Shown in pieces: positions 5,884 through 12,660 of a stretch of DNA of 12,746 bases. The stretch is taken from NCBI GenBank assembly GCA_045630285.1, contig JAZQSX010000060.1:1-12746 (forward strand), given 5' to 3'. A program made the position numbers and the translations under genes. Numbering within the stretch: position 1 is the stretch's first letter; every line of letters begins with the position of its first letter. The notes beneath the pieces were generated by a model. That model worked only from the letters and a program-made list of their open reading frames with translations. It was not told the origin of the DNA and searched no databases. The DNA is from RGIG3009 sp045630285. GTDB lineage: Bacteria; Bacillota; Clostridia; Oscillospirales; Acutalibacteraceae.

Positions 5884-6078
5884 ATGAGAAAGCATATTTA
5901 CATCTGCGATAGTTGCAGGAATGAGACAGACTGGTTATACGAGATGCCACATTTAATCCTGGAGGGATTACAAATCTCAATCTACAATAGCAAAAAAGAG
6001 CTTTGCAAAGAGTGTGCCAAAGAAAGATTGGAAATATATAATAATGGTGTGAAAAGCGATCGAGGAGGAAAAAAATAA
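5884..6078 (+). CDS. Small zinc-ribbon protein (64 aa), function unknown
   Basis: AAGGAGGGAT (5871-5880) precedes the ATG. The protein has two CxxC knuckles, CDSC (C8, C11) and CKEC (C41, C44), spaced as in a zinc ribbon, and ends in a basic tail (KSDRGGKK). Such proteins may bind nucleic acid or contact host RNA polymerase, but nothing here decides between these. The gene is more AT-rich than its neighbours (about 37% GC by hand count, against about 50% in the terminal protein gene) and uses TTA, ATA and A-rich Lys codons, which may mean recent acquisition. Its stop overlaps the next start (TAATG). Confidence 0.8.
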   Translation: MRKHIYICDSCRNETDWLYEMPHLILEGLQISIYNSKKELCKECAKERLEIYNNGVKSDRGGKK

Positions 6079-6350
6079 TGGATAGTGAGGATCTCAGAGA
6101 TTTTTATATCAAGACGGTGCCCTATATGTTTTCGGATGATTTCCGACTGCGTATTGTGGCAGAGTACAATCAGCTGCAGTACAGGATTATTAGGCTCAAT
6201 AATCATATAAATGGACCTTTTCTGAGAGAGGCAGATGAAAAGATCCTGTTAGTGCAGCACAAAGCAATGAATGAGTACAGAGATGCGCTTTGGCATCGGA
6301 TCCTGGATCTCGGTATTGACCACACATACAGAGGGGAGCTGATATTATGA
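6078..6350 (+). CDS. crAss001_48-related small protein (90 aa)
   Basis: AGGAGG (6063-6068) lies 9 nt before the ATG, which shares a base with the previous stop. The core, EYNQLQYRIIRLNNHINGP (about 29-47), then ADEKILLVQHKAMNEYRDAL and WHRI, follows the pattern of the crAss001_48-related family: EY..L..Ri.kL..fi, then LL..Q..aM..Y...L..Ri. This is a two-helix hairpin common in gut phages, with no established function. The identification is from memory of the pattern. The extra N-terminal 28 residues and the tail DLGIDHTYRGELIL are not explained by it. It overlaps the next gene by 4 bp. Confidence 0.75.
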   Translation: MDSEDLRDFYIKTVPYMFSDDFRLRIVAEYNQLQYRIIRLNNHINGPFLREADEKILLVQHKAMNEYRDALWHRILDLGIDHTYRGELIL

Positions 6351-6817
6351 GATATACACCATATCAGAGATACTGCAATGCAGTAACAAAGGCATTTACT
6401 ACGCAGTATCCGCTATTTGAGATCAGGACAATCTACAGAGACCCGCAGGATCCGCACAGGATGATGCTGTGCTCTCCCTTTGTTGCCTGTTTTGTGCCGG
6501 AGGATCATCCGATAATCAGAGACCATCAGGATAAGATCAATCCCAGCAGACCGAGCGTGATGATGCATCAGATGGAGGGATGTCTGGACAATGCGCTGAT
6601 CATTGGCAAAGAGGATTATCACAAAACAAAAAATCTCATCACGCTGCTGGAGAGCATTGAGACAGGTGAGCAATTTAAAATAAACAGCCGAGCTCTCAAA
6701 ATCTTCGAGCCTTTGGATGCTCTGTACGGTGTCCGGCATATATCCGGCATCGTGACGATCTGGGACAGCAATCCGGGCAAAAATGTGATACACGGATGCA
6801 TTGCATGCATCAGATAA
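6347..6817 (+). CDS. Hypothetical protein (156 aa), last gene of rightward operon
   Basis: ATG overlaps the previous stop (ATGA), with GAGGGGAG at 6331-6338. No motif is recognised. It is soluble, mixed alpha/beta in appearance, with a basic N-terminus (MRYTPYQRY). Residues 111-156 (FKINSRALKIFEPLDALYG, then VTIWDSN and a strand at the end) loosely recall a sliding-clamp-like subdomain seen in small phage proteins, but this is weak. No lysozyme, amidase or peptidase motif is evident, so I would not call it an endolysin although the genome lacks one. The gene ends one base before the bidirectional terminator. Confidence 0.8.
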   Translation: MRYTPYQRYCNAVTKAFTTQYPLFEIRTIYRDPQDPHRMMLCSPFVACFVPEDHPIIRDHQDKINPSRPSVMMHQMEGCLDNALIIGKEDYHKTKNLITLLESIETGEQFKINSRALKIFEPLDALYGVRHISGIVTIWDSNPGKNVIHGCIACIR

Positions 6818-6850
6818 AATAACCCGCCTGCACCTGCAGGCGGGATTATT
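6818..6850. terminator. Bidirectional terminator between convergent operons
   Basis: CCCGCCTGC (6823-6831) and GCAGGCGGG (6836-6844) form a 9-bp GC stem with loop ACCT. It is flanked by AATAA on the left (6818-6822) and TTATT on the right (6846-6850), which extend the pairing past one unpaired A and give an AT-rich tail on both strands. It lies between the stops of the rightward gene (6817) and the leftward gene (6853), and should end both transcripts. Confidence 0.9.
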
Positions 6851-6852
6851 TA

Positions 6853-7488
6853 TTATACTGCAGTTCCCTGGAAACGGAACCATGAGGAGAAATTGAGGGA
6901 GGTTGTGCGCCTCTGCCAGAATATCTCTCCATTTGAGTTATTTGGGAAAATGATCCTTTGCTGGTATCCTGTCAGTGCAATGGTATCATAAACGAGCATC
7001 CGGAATCCGTTTGAGGTGGGGCAGTTTGTGAGTGTTGCCGCTATCGCATTTGTGGCACATCGATATGCGCCTGGCTTGATATAATCAGAGGTATTAAGAT
7101 CTGCATTAGCCGGTATGTCCACGGTGGGCATACCGTAAATATAGCTGTAAAGCCCTCCGGACGTGACAGGGTTTGTGCTGTCGGCTGTCGGTGTTGTGTC
7201 CCATGTCAGAACGTCCTCTTTTCCGAGCAGCAGAGTGTCAACCTCTGCCTTTGTGTATCCGGCAGTCCCAGCATCCTGTAAAACCCATGTGCCACCGCTC
7301 TGCATCTCATACCATGCATTCTGGTCGATGTCGTGAGCCCTGCTGCCCATGAGCAGCGTCAGACCGGAAAAATCATTGATGCCCGGAAGATCCGACACGG
7401 AATCACAGTCTATTACTGCCACCACATAAATCGTGCTGCCGTCACTGGCAGTCTGAGCATATACAGTCTCTTTAATGCGGTTTGCCAT
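6853..7488 (-). CDS. Tail or head fibre protein with pyocin-knob domain (211 aa)
   Basis: Last gene of the late operon. Residues 1-75 form an N-terminal virion-attachment type region (DLPGINDFSG, MGSRAHDI, TWVLQDAG). Residues 78-112 are the linker common in phage fibres, YTKAEVDTLLLGKEDV then PTADSTNPVTSGG. Residues 125-206 look like a pyocin-knob domain: ADLNTSDYIKPGAYRC, TNCPTSNGFRMLVY, QRIIFPN, and the end WFRF. Such domains occur in receptor-binding fibres and probably touch the host surface. It could be the tail appendage (the role of phi29 gp12, without similarity) or a head fibre. The ATG shares a base with the stop of the tail knob gene (TGATG), and GAGGGGGTG (7497-7505) is the ribosome binding site. 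Confidence 0.85.
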   Translation of the reverse strand: MANRIKETVYAQTASDGSTIYVVAVIDCDSVSDLPGINDFSGLTLLMGSRAHDIDQNAWYEMQSGGTWVLQDAGTAGYTKAEVDTLLLGKEDVLTWDTTPTADSTNPVTSGGLYSYIYGMPTVDIPANADLNTSDYIKPGAYRCATNAIAATLTNCPTSNGFRMLVYDTIALTGYQQRIIFPNNSNGEIFWQRRTTSLNFSSWFRFQGTAV

Positions 7489-9077
7489 CAGATATACACC
7501 CCCTCAGCCAATGCGCTCTGGATCTCCCTCAGCTCGGAATCTGTTGCCGGCACTCCGGATGTGTCAACCTGCAGAAAGCTGGTAAATCCGGAATAATCGC
7601 CGACAACTCCGGACAGAGCTGAGACAGTCCCCATCAGTTTTGTGTAATTTTTTGCGGTTGCCGATGACGGTCTGTTTATATCAATAAATGGATACAGGCA
7701 TCCGACACATCCTGCTCCTCCGTTGAAGCTGCCGACATGTTTCTGTGTTGTCTTAGGTTCTGCCATTACCGCAGCTCCGGAGAGGATCCCGCCGACACCG
7801 GCAGGATTGCCGGACATGGCAGATACAGTACCGGATATCACCGAGCTGGCACCGGCAACGATAGACGCAATGCCGGCATCATTGCTGCTGATCGGGATGT
7901 ATGCCGCACAGTTTCCGCTGTACTGATAATATGTAGGATATCCAAAGCGATCAATCAAAGTGACATAGGCAACACAGTTGCCGGTGCATACATCTATCCA
8001 ATACTTAACAGTTATGGATCCATTCATGCACTCGTTGGTATTGAGACCGACCGTGCCGATAAACGGTAGATAAAGTGTAATCTTCGTAAAGGGCTCATAA
8101 TCCAAAAATGTATTATAGCTGCCCTCAACTGCTACAGATGCCTCAGATGTCTCTGCAAATCGCGTTGTCACATATCCGCAGCTACCGGACACTGATATGC
8201 TCTGCCCGGACAGCCTGATATAACTGATGACTGTGCTGGTGGGATCAATCGGCAGCATCAATGCACCCATGATGCCGGACAGAGGATCATGCTGTGTGTT
8301 CTTGAATGCCTGCCAGAGATCCCCAAATGACAGACCGGATGTGCCGGCATAGACCGTTGACAGAAAATCTGTGAGAGCAGTGCTGTCAATGTCATACAGA
8401 TGTGTGCCTGGAGATGTACCGGCAGTCAGACCGCCGCCTCCCATGTCACTGGATCTGTCTGATGCAGTGCCGAAGCTGAGTGTCTCACCGGAAAAAATGT
8501 ATGATCCGTCTCCTCCCTCCGGCTCAATCGGTATACCACCTTGCGGATCTGTCTGATCTGCCTCAAATGCCTCGATGCTGATTGCCTTTGCTGCCGGGCT
8601 AGTACGGATAAATTCTCCCGGAGCTGAGCTCCATCCCAGAACAATTACAATGCACTTGTGCGGCGTTCCGGCTACATATGCATTGCACTGCAGAAACAGA
8701 AATCCGGTTTTTGGATTGTCACCGGGATGTGGGGATGTGGTTGTTCCTGTCGGTCCTCCGATCGTTGTTATGCCTGCTGTTATCCCGCACCAATTCGTAA
8801 ATGTCATCTGTACTGTGCTGTCTCTGGTAAACTCCAGATTAAGAGTCCATCCGGATCGAAAATACAGCTTTACTGATTGCTGCAGCATGTCTGGGTTTAC
8901 CCAGCTATAATCCGTATATGAGTCTGAAATATCTGTACGATGACATGTAATACCCCCGACTTCAAAAACATTATTATTCCAGTCTGATGCTGATCCTATG
9001 CTCATATCACCGACTGTGACAGGCGATATAACCACAGGTTGCGTATATGTCGCGTCCTTATATGCCACATATGCCAT
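7488..9077 (-). CDS. Tail knob protein, phi29 gp9-like main part (529 aa)
   Basis: Probably forms the tube and distal knob of the short tail. Support: SYNTFLDYEPFTKITLYLPF (320-339), a segment typical of these proteins; a long Gly/Ala/Val/Ile-rich stretch at about 401-440, corresponding to the hydrophobic loops that plug the phi29 knob and insert into the membrane; and a C-terminal signature, GFTSFLQVDTSGVPATDSEL then EIQSALAEGVYI (497-529). Residues 104-125 and 180-225 are Gly/Pro/Thr-rich and variable. GGGGTGAT (9081-9088) overlaps the upstream stop and serves the ATG at 9077. phi29 gp9 has 599 aa with an N-terminal barrel; here that part appears to be the separate gene at 9082-9531. Confidence 0.85.
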   Translation of the reverse strand: MAYVAYKDATYTQPVVISPVTVGDMSIGSASDWNNNVFEVGGITCHRTDISDSYTDYSWVNPDMLQQSVKLYFRSGWTLNLEFTRDSTVQMTFTNWCGITAGITTIGGPTGTTTSPHPGDNPKTGFLFLQCNAYVAGTPHKCIVIVLGWSSAPGEFIRTSPAAKAISIEAFEADQTDPQGGIPIEPEGGDGSYIFSGETLSFGTASDRSSDMGGGGLTAGTSPGTHLYDIDSTALTDFLSTVYAGTSGLSFGDLWQAFKNTQHDPLSGIMGALMLPIDPTSTVISYIRLSGQSISVSGSCGYVTTRFAETSEASVAVEGSYNTFLDYEPFTKITLYLPFIGTVGLNTNECMNGSITVKYWIDVCTGNCVAYVTLIDRFGYPTYYQYSGNCAAYIPISSNDAGIASIVAGASSVISGTVSAMSGNPAGVGGILSGAAVMAEPKTTQKHVGSFNGGAGCVGCLYPFIDINRPSSATAKNYTKLMGTVSALSGVVGDYSGFTSFLQVDTSGVPATDSELREIQSALAEGVYI

Positions 9078-9081
9078 TATA

Positions 9082-9531
9082 TCACCCCACAGTCATCAGC
9101 AAAATATGCCCGTTATATGCTAGAATATTCTCCGGCTTTAAGGAAAATGCGCTGTTATAAGTATACTGGTTTGTCCTGAGGACCGGATCCTGGATGTAAA
9201 ATGTGCCCTTTTTAGCTGCCGCCGTCCTATCACAGACACAGGGGCATGCAAGTATATCAGATGCAAAGGTCATCAAAGGATCCCTCCTGAGACTTAGCAC
9301 TGTCTGAGTGTCACTGTCGCCGCTGATCTCGGTTATCCAGTAGTATGCATCAAAAGTGTCAATGTATGCATAATTGGCAGCAGCCGGAGCTGCTGCCTCT
9401 ATCAAAACGGTCGGGGATATGACATCCACCGGTCCGACCGGGACACCGGATGCACTGCTGATCTCAGTCAGATATGATGTTTTATTCAGGCGGTTATGCT
9501 CACCGCTATAGGTATAGTATGTGACAGTCAT
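9082..9531 (-). CDS. Tail knob N-terminal domain as separate protein (149 aa)
   Basis: Resembles the N-terminal barrel of phi29-type tail knob proteins. After the start MTVTYYTYSGEHNRLNKT comes YIDTFDAYYWITEIS, then the signature LSLRRDPLMTFASDIL with CVCDRT, which lines up with the DVLQTW and FIVREH region I remember from phi29 gp9. The C-terminus (FSLKPENILAYNGHILLMTVG) is a plausible finished end, not a truncation. The ATG at 9531 has GGGGTGAT (9536-9543) overlapping the stop of the lower collar gene, and the next gene uses the same arrangement, so translation is likely coupled. It should assemble with the 529-residue protein. That it is a natural two-part tail and not a frameshift is inferred from the clean start, stop and ribosome binding sites. 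Confidence 0.78.
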   Translation of the reverse strand: MTVTYYTYSGEHNRLNKTSYLTEISSASGVPVGPVDVISPTVLIEAAAPAAANYAYIDTFDAYYWITEISGDSDTQTVLSLRRDPLMTFASDILACPCVCDRTAAAKKGTFYIQDPVLRTNQYTYNSAFSLKPENILAYNGHILLMTVG

Positions 9532-9536
9532 CTACA

Positions 9537-10235
9537 TCACCCCACATAATAACAGTATCTGTCAACGAACCTTTTAATAAAATCATAGAGCAGATCCACC
9601 ATCTCATCACGTCTGCCCTCCACCTCAGACCGGATCATCTGCATGGAGGTTGTGGTCCCGATGTTGCCGGATCTCTGGAGATAATGCTCAGCTGCATCAT
9701 GATATCCTGTCAGTGTACTGCCGTCAAAGCTCATGCTCTGTGTATTGGACGGCGTTTCTGTCTCGGTGCTCTTAGCCTGGTCATAGGATGTCTCTGTCTT
9801 TGTATGCATGATAGGGTCACCTGTGGCTGCGCTGCCGATTGCATTTCTGTCCTGCTGTGTTTCGCTGATGGTTTTTCCGGTCGGCTGCGTATCCGTCACT
9901 GTTTTGTCGATACGTTTTCCGTCAGCTGCAGTCTCCTGCATATCATAATTGTGCAGCGGATTATATGTGGCAAACAATGCATGATACTGCCGGTACAGAT
10001 TCTCTCCGTTGTTACGGATCCACATTTTCCAGAGTGCCTTAAAGTCTGCAGCCGTTGCCCGGTCCTCATATGCAGTAAAATAGTAATCTGCAAAGTTAAA
10101 CATGAAATTATCCAGCACATCTGCATTGGAGTATAGCTCTTCATTATTGACAACAATCTTAATATCACTGACCTCATTCTGATACCATAGCTCCAGGATC
10201 GTCTGCAGATGTATCGAGACTTTTTTCTGTGGCAT
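9537..10235 (-). CDS. Lower collar / head-tail connector protein, phi29 gp11-like (232 aa)
   Basis: Expected to form the lower collar between portal and tail knob (phi29 gp11 is 293 aa). The N-terminal part contains LQTILELWYQNEVSD, DNFMFNFADYYF and WIRNNGENLYRQYHALFATYNPLHNYDM, typical of this family. The middle (about 105-180) is Thr/Ser/Gln/Asp-rich and probably disordered. The C-terminal part, YLQRSGNIGTTTSMQMIRSE, has the GNIG.TTS..mi..E signature of short-tail collar proteins. ATG 10235 is chosen because AGGGAGGTGA (10241-10250) lies 5 nt upstream; an earlier in-frame start at 10277 has no such site. The first 62 bp overlap the end of the portal gene. Confidence 0.83.
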   Translation of the reverse strand: MPQKKVSIHLQTILELWYQNEVSDIKIVVNNEELYSNADVLDNFMFNFADYYFTAYEDRATAADFKALWKMWIRNNGENLYRQYHALFATYNPLHNYDMQETAADGKRIDKTVTDTQPTGKTISETQQDRNAIGSAATGDPIMHTKTETSYDQAKSTETETPSNTQSMSFDGSTLTGYHDAAEHYLQRSGNIGTTTSMQMIRSEVEGRRDEMVDLLYDFIKRFVDRYCYYVG

Positions 10236-11175
10236 GCTCATCACCTCCCTCAGTCTGGCTGCCGGATCCAACATCACTCATGTACTTGTCATACTCACGC
10301 TGCCAAATCTCACTAAAGTGAGGCACAACGTTTTCCCCGTACAGCTTATTAAAAGCATTAAAGCCCTCGATCCTTGCCTTGAGCTTAGACATCGGATATC
10401 CCCATGCAACAGCATCCAGACCATGAACCTCATCAGCTGACTGCTGTGCTGCCTTTGTGCTGGAGCGGACCGGAAGTCCCCGGCGAGCGAAATGCCGACG
10501 GAAAACAAAATCAAAGTATTGTGACAGATACTGGACATACTGGATCCGCTCCGGCTGTGTGATATCGATGCTGCTGAGCGATCCTCCGTTCACATCACCG
10601 AGACCCAGACCGGTGATGATATTGTCTGATACGACCGTCTCCAGATTGCCGTCCAGGATGTTTCTGATCATCTGCTTAACAGCATCCTTATTTTTGCTGT
10701 CCGGTACACCGAGGACCGGAGCGATCCGGGAGAAAAGGACATTGATGCCGGCAGACTGGTCGATGTTTGTCATGGTCTCAGCATCTGCCAGAATGTCGGT
10801 ATCCGCCGACATAAACAGATTATTATAGACGATGATGCAGTCCTCTCCGATCGTGCCGGTGACCGGATCTCCGTTGCCGGCTGAGCTGATGAGCTCCTCA
10901 CCGAGACCGTACCGATCCAGCTGACCTCCCCTGTCAGCCCATTGTCCTAGGACATACTCATCACCGATCTTTTTGATGCCGGCAGCTCCCCAGAGTGTGA
11001 GATATATCTCCAGGAATCTCGGATCGATGCTCTCCGGGAGGTTGTCATACTCAAACATACAGATATCAATGTTCGTGAGATAGTTAAAATATGTCGCCGC
11101 CGTGTATCTGTGCTTGATCTTAGCACTCATCTCATCATAGCTCCATGGCAGCGGACCGGGTTGCTTTTTACTCAC
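10174..11175 (-). CDS. Portal (upper collar / connector) protein, phi29 gp10-like (333 aa)
   Basis: Should form the twelve-subunit ring through which DNA enters and leaves (phi29 gp10 is 309 aa). It lies between capsid and lower collar genes, as in phi29. The sequence has a helical N-terminus (YTAATYFNYLTNIDICMFEYDNLP), a central wing region and YVQYLSQYFDFVFRRHFARRGLPV near residue 220-243, fitting portal stem helices. The acidic Ser/Gly/Glu tail (last 40 residues) looks disordered. The start is a GTG. GTG at 11175 has AGGTGAT five bases upstream; an in-frame GTG at 11184 would add three residues, and the ATG at 11177 is out of frame and stops at once. The 62-bp overlap with the collar gene is long for this compact genome. 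Confidence 0.83.
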   Translation of the reverse strand: MSKKQPGPLPWSYDEMSAKIKHRYTAATYFNYLTNIDICMFEYDNLPESIDPRFLEIYLTLWGAAGIKKIGDEYVLGQWADRGGQLDRYGLGEELISSAGNGDPVTGTIGEDCIIVYNNLFMSADTDILADAETMTNIDQSAGINVLFSRIAPVLGVPDSKNKDAVKQMIRNILDGNLETVVSDNIITGLGLGDVNGGSLSSIDITQPERIQYVQYLSQYFDFVFRRHFARRGLPVRSSTKAAQQSADEVHGLDAVAWGYPMSKLKARIEGFNAFNKLYGENVVPHFSEIWQREYDKYMSDVGSGSQTEGGDEHATEKSLDTSADDPGAMVSE

Positions 11176-11191
11176 ATTTATCACCTGCTTT

Positions 11192-11222
11192 CTAAAATGC
11201 CCTGCACAGTGTGCAGGGCATT
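11192..11222 (-). terminator. Intercistronic hairpin after capsid gene, partial terminator
   Basis: AATGCCCTGCAC (11196-11207) and GTGCAGGGCATT (11211-11222) form a perfect 12-bp stem with a 3-nt loop. Read leftward it ends in TTTTAG, a short T-run; read rightward it ends in TTGTTTTTT, a better one. It lies six bases after the capsid stop and before the portal start. It probably ends most late transcripts after the capsid gene, giving many more capsid than portal messages. On the other strand it would stop antisense transcription. Confidence 0.82.
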
Positions 11223-11227
11223 GTTTT

Positions 11228-12514
11228 TTACTCCTCCGGGATCATGAACACGACCAGCGGAAAACTGTCATTGACCTGATAACGCACGAGTGCATGGGAG
11301 AACGAATTGACGCTGTCGCGGCTCGCTGCATACTGGCTTGTGACCTTCTTGCGATCCAGCGTGATGCCCATTGCCATGCGGTCATACATAACTGCGATGA
11401 CATTGCTGATCAGATATGTGGTCTCGCCCTCCTCGACAGTCAGACCCGCCTCCTCAGCTGCTGCCTTGGTCAGATAGATGCTGGATGCTGTGGTAAAGTT
11501 ATACGGATCAGAGTATCCGGATGCAATGGCTGCCTGCCATGCCGGTGCTGTGTCATAATCACCGATGCCTAGCAGCTTCTCATTATAAGTGTTAGCTCTG
11601 ACACCGTACTTCGCAGCCTTTGCCGCCTTGGTGAGCAGGATCTTGTGCACTTCTCCGGCAAAGGTCACATGATCATGGTCATTATACAGTGCACCCATGC
11701 GTCTCATGTAATCCTGCGTTTCATCGATACGCTGCAGCATAAATGCCTGGAAAGCAGGTGTGTGCAGCAGCTCCTCAGATGTTACACCGGTTGTCGTGCC
11801 GCCAATGGCAGCATACTCGGTCCGGAGGTCAATGACGTTGCCGTTTGCTGTTGCCTTAGCGATACCCATGCTCACAGTCATGTATGCATATACCTCAGCC
11901 TTAGCCTGGAGAGTGTTCTCGACGCTGTTATACAAGCCGGCGACAAAGGATGTAAACTCCTCAGCATTCCGGAAAGCGGTAAACAGTGCGTCATAGGTAC
12001 GCGTCATCGGCACCATAATTCCGTGTGCTTTCTTATAGATCTTGGCAGATATTGGTGGCTTATAGCAGCCAAACTCAATCGAGGCAATGCGCTTTCCTTC
12101 CTCAACGCCGGGATAGATGCCGCCGACCGGCGGCTCATTGTAATTGACATAGCCGTCAGGGTTCCAGATCTCATCGATCATCACATCACTGAGCTCGATC
12201 AGGACCTGCTCTGTAAACAGTCCCCAGTTAACCGGGTCAACGAACATCGACGGGAGGGAGGCGACATATGCCCTCTTTTCGACGACAACTCTTGCACACT
12301 GGCTGAGCAGTGCCTTATACATGACATCTGCAGGGCTGTTGAGTGCAAAGTCACCGTCCTCCGTGAGCTGCAGCTTCTCACCAAGATCCACAATGTACTG
12401 ATCATCCAGGGCAGTCAGCTCAGCTGCACTGTCTGCCTGGTCCATGTAACCTTTACCGATCATCTGGGAGATCGCTCCCTTTGTCACGGCAACTACATCT
12501 GATGTGCTAAACAT
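11228..12514 (-). CDS. Major capsid protein, phi29 gp8-like (HK97 fold)
   Basis: First gene of the late operon, 428 aa (phi29 gp8 is 448 aa). The assignment rests on its place directly before the portal, its size, and a pattern typical of short-tailed gut phage capsids: a helical N-terminal arm (residues 1-85), NWGLFTEQVLIELSDVMIDE, KAHGIMVPMTRTYDALFTAF, a long helix AGLYNSVENTLQAKAEVYAY, and the C-terminal end LISNVIAVMYDRMAMGITLD followed by DSVNSFSHALVRYQVNDSFP and VVFMIPEE. ATG 12514 is chosen because GAGAGGAG (12523-12530) precedes it by 8 nt; the in-frame GTG at 12586 lies in the hairpin leader. No scaffolding gene precedes it, and no separate protease was found, so the N-terminal arm might help assembly. 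Confidence 0.9.
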   Translation of the reverse strand: MFSTSDVVAVTKGAISQMIGKGYMDQADSAAELTALDDQYIVDLGEKLQLTEDGDFALNSPADVMYKALLSQCARVVVEKRAYVASLPSMFVDPVNWGLFTEQVLIELSDVMIDEIWNPDGYVNYNEPPVGGIYPGVEEGKRIASIEFGCYKPPISAKIYKKAHGIMVPMTRTYDALFTAFRNAEEFTSFVAGLYNSVENTLQAKAEVYAYMTVSMGIAKATANGNVIDLRTEYAAIGGTTTGVTSEELLHTPAFQAFMLQRIDETQDYMRRMGALYNDHDHVTFAGEVHKILLTKAAKAAKYGVRANTYNEKLLGIGDYDTAPAWQAAIASGYSDPYNFTTASSIYLTKAAAEEAGLTVEEGETTYLISNVIAVMYDRMAMGITLDRKKVTSQYAASRDSVNSFSHALVRYQVNDSFPLVVFMIPEE

Positions 12515-12543
12515 GATACATGCTCCTCTCTTAATATTGACGG

Positions 12544-12574
12544 GTGAGTGCCGGCATGGCTGACCGGCACCCAC
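12544..12574 (-). promoter_or_regulatory. Stable hairpin in the late mRNA leader
   Basis: On the minus strand GTGGGTGCCGG pairs with CCGGCACTCAC across a 9-nt loop: 11 bp with one G-U pair. It ends about 13 nt before the capsid ribosome binding site, so it leaves that site free but could stabilise the very abundant capsid message or be a binding site. There is no T-run, so it is not a terminator. Confidence 0.6.
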
Positions 12575-12590
12575 AAGGACGATCACCGGG

Positions 12591-12608
12591 CTGGTATGGT
12601 ATACCCAG
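12591..12608 (-). promoter_or_regulatory. Small stem at predicted 5' end of late mRNA
   Basis: On the minus strand CTGGGTAT, loop ACC, and ATACCAG form a 7-bp stem with one bulged G. It begins a few bases after the predicted transcription start near 12610. A stem at the very 5' end often protects a message from decay. The pairing is seen; the role is inferred. Confidence 0.4.
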
Positions 12609-12616
12609 TCATCTAT

Positions 12617-12645
12617 ATAGTATCACATATTTTCCACAATGTCAA
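12617..12645 (-). promoter_or_regulatory. Promoter P3, late operon
   Basis: On the minus strand TTGACA (12645-12640) and TACTAT (12622-12617) are spaced by 17 bp, with an extended -10 TG at 12625-12624. It gives a leader of about 95 nt before the capsid gene. The -35 lies just inside the genome from the ITR. The ITR copy of TTGACA (12657-12652) is 29 bp from the -10, too far to serve it. The -10 is weaker than those of P1 and P2, which would fit a promoter helped by an activator. Confidence 0.8.
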
Positions 12646-12660
12646 GCAATTTGTCAACAC
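12639..12660 (-). promoter_or_regulatory. Altered operator-like site O3 at P3
   Basis: On the minus strand GTGTTG (12660-12655, inside the ITR) is followed after 10 bp by TGACAT (12644-12639), where O1 has CAACAC and O2 has TAACAT. The left half and the spacing are kept, while the right half overlaps the P3 -35 box. A regulator bound here would sit upstream of and on the -35, not over the core promoter as at P1 and P2. This is inference from three aligned sites. Confidence 0.4.

Noticed and set aside
5195..5980. Minus-strand open frame (261 codons) opposite the SSB region
   Set aside because: It crosses two strong hairpins and several gene boundaries of the other strand, with no translation signals.
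11645..12502. Long plus-strand open frame (285 codons) opposite the capsid gene
   Set aside because: Shadow of the capsid gene, Cys/His-rich translation, no ribosome binding site or promoter.
12515..12586. GTG start extending the capsid protein by 24 residues
   Set aside because: No ribosome binding site; the extension runs through the leader hairpin, while ATG 12514 has GAGAGGAG at the right distance.
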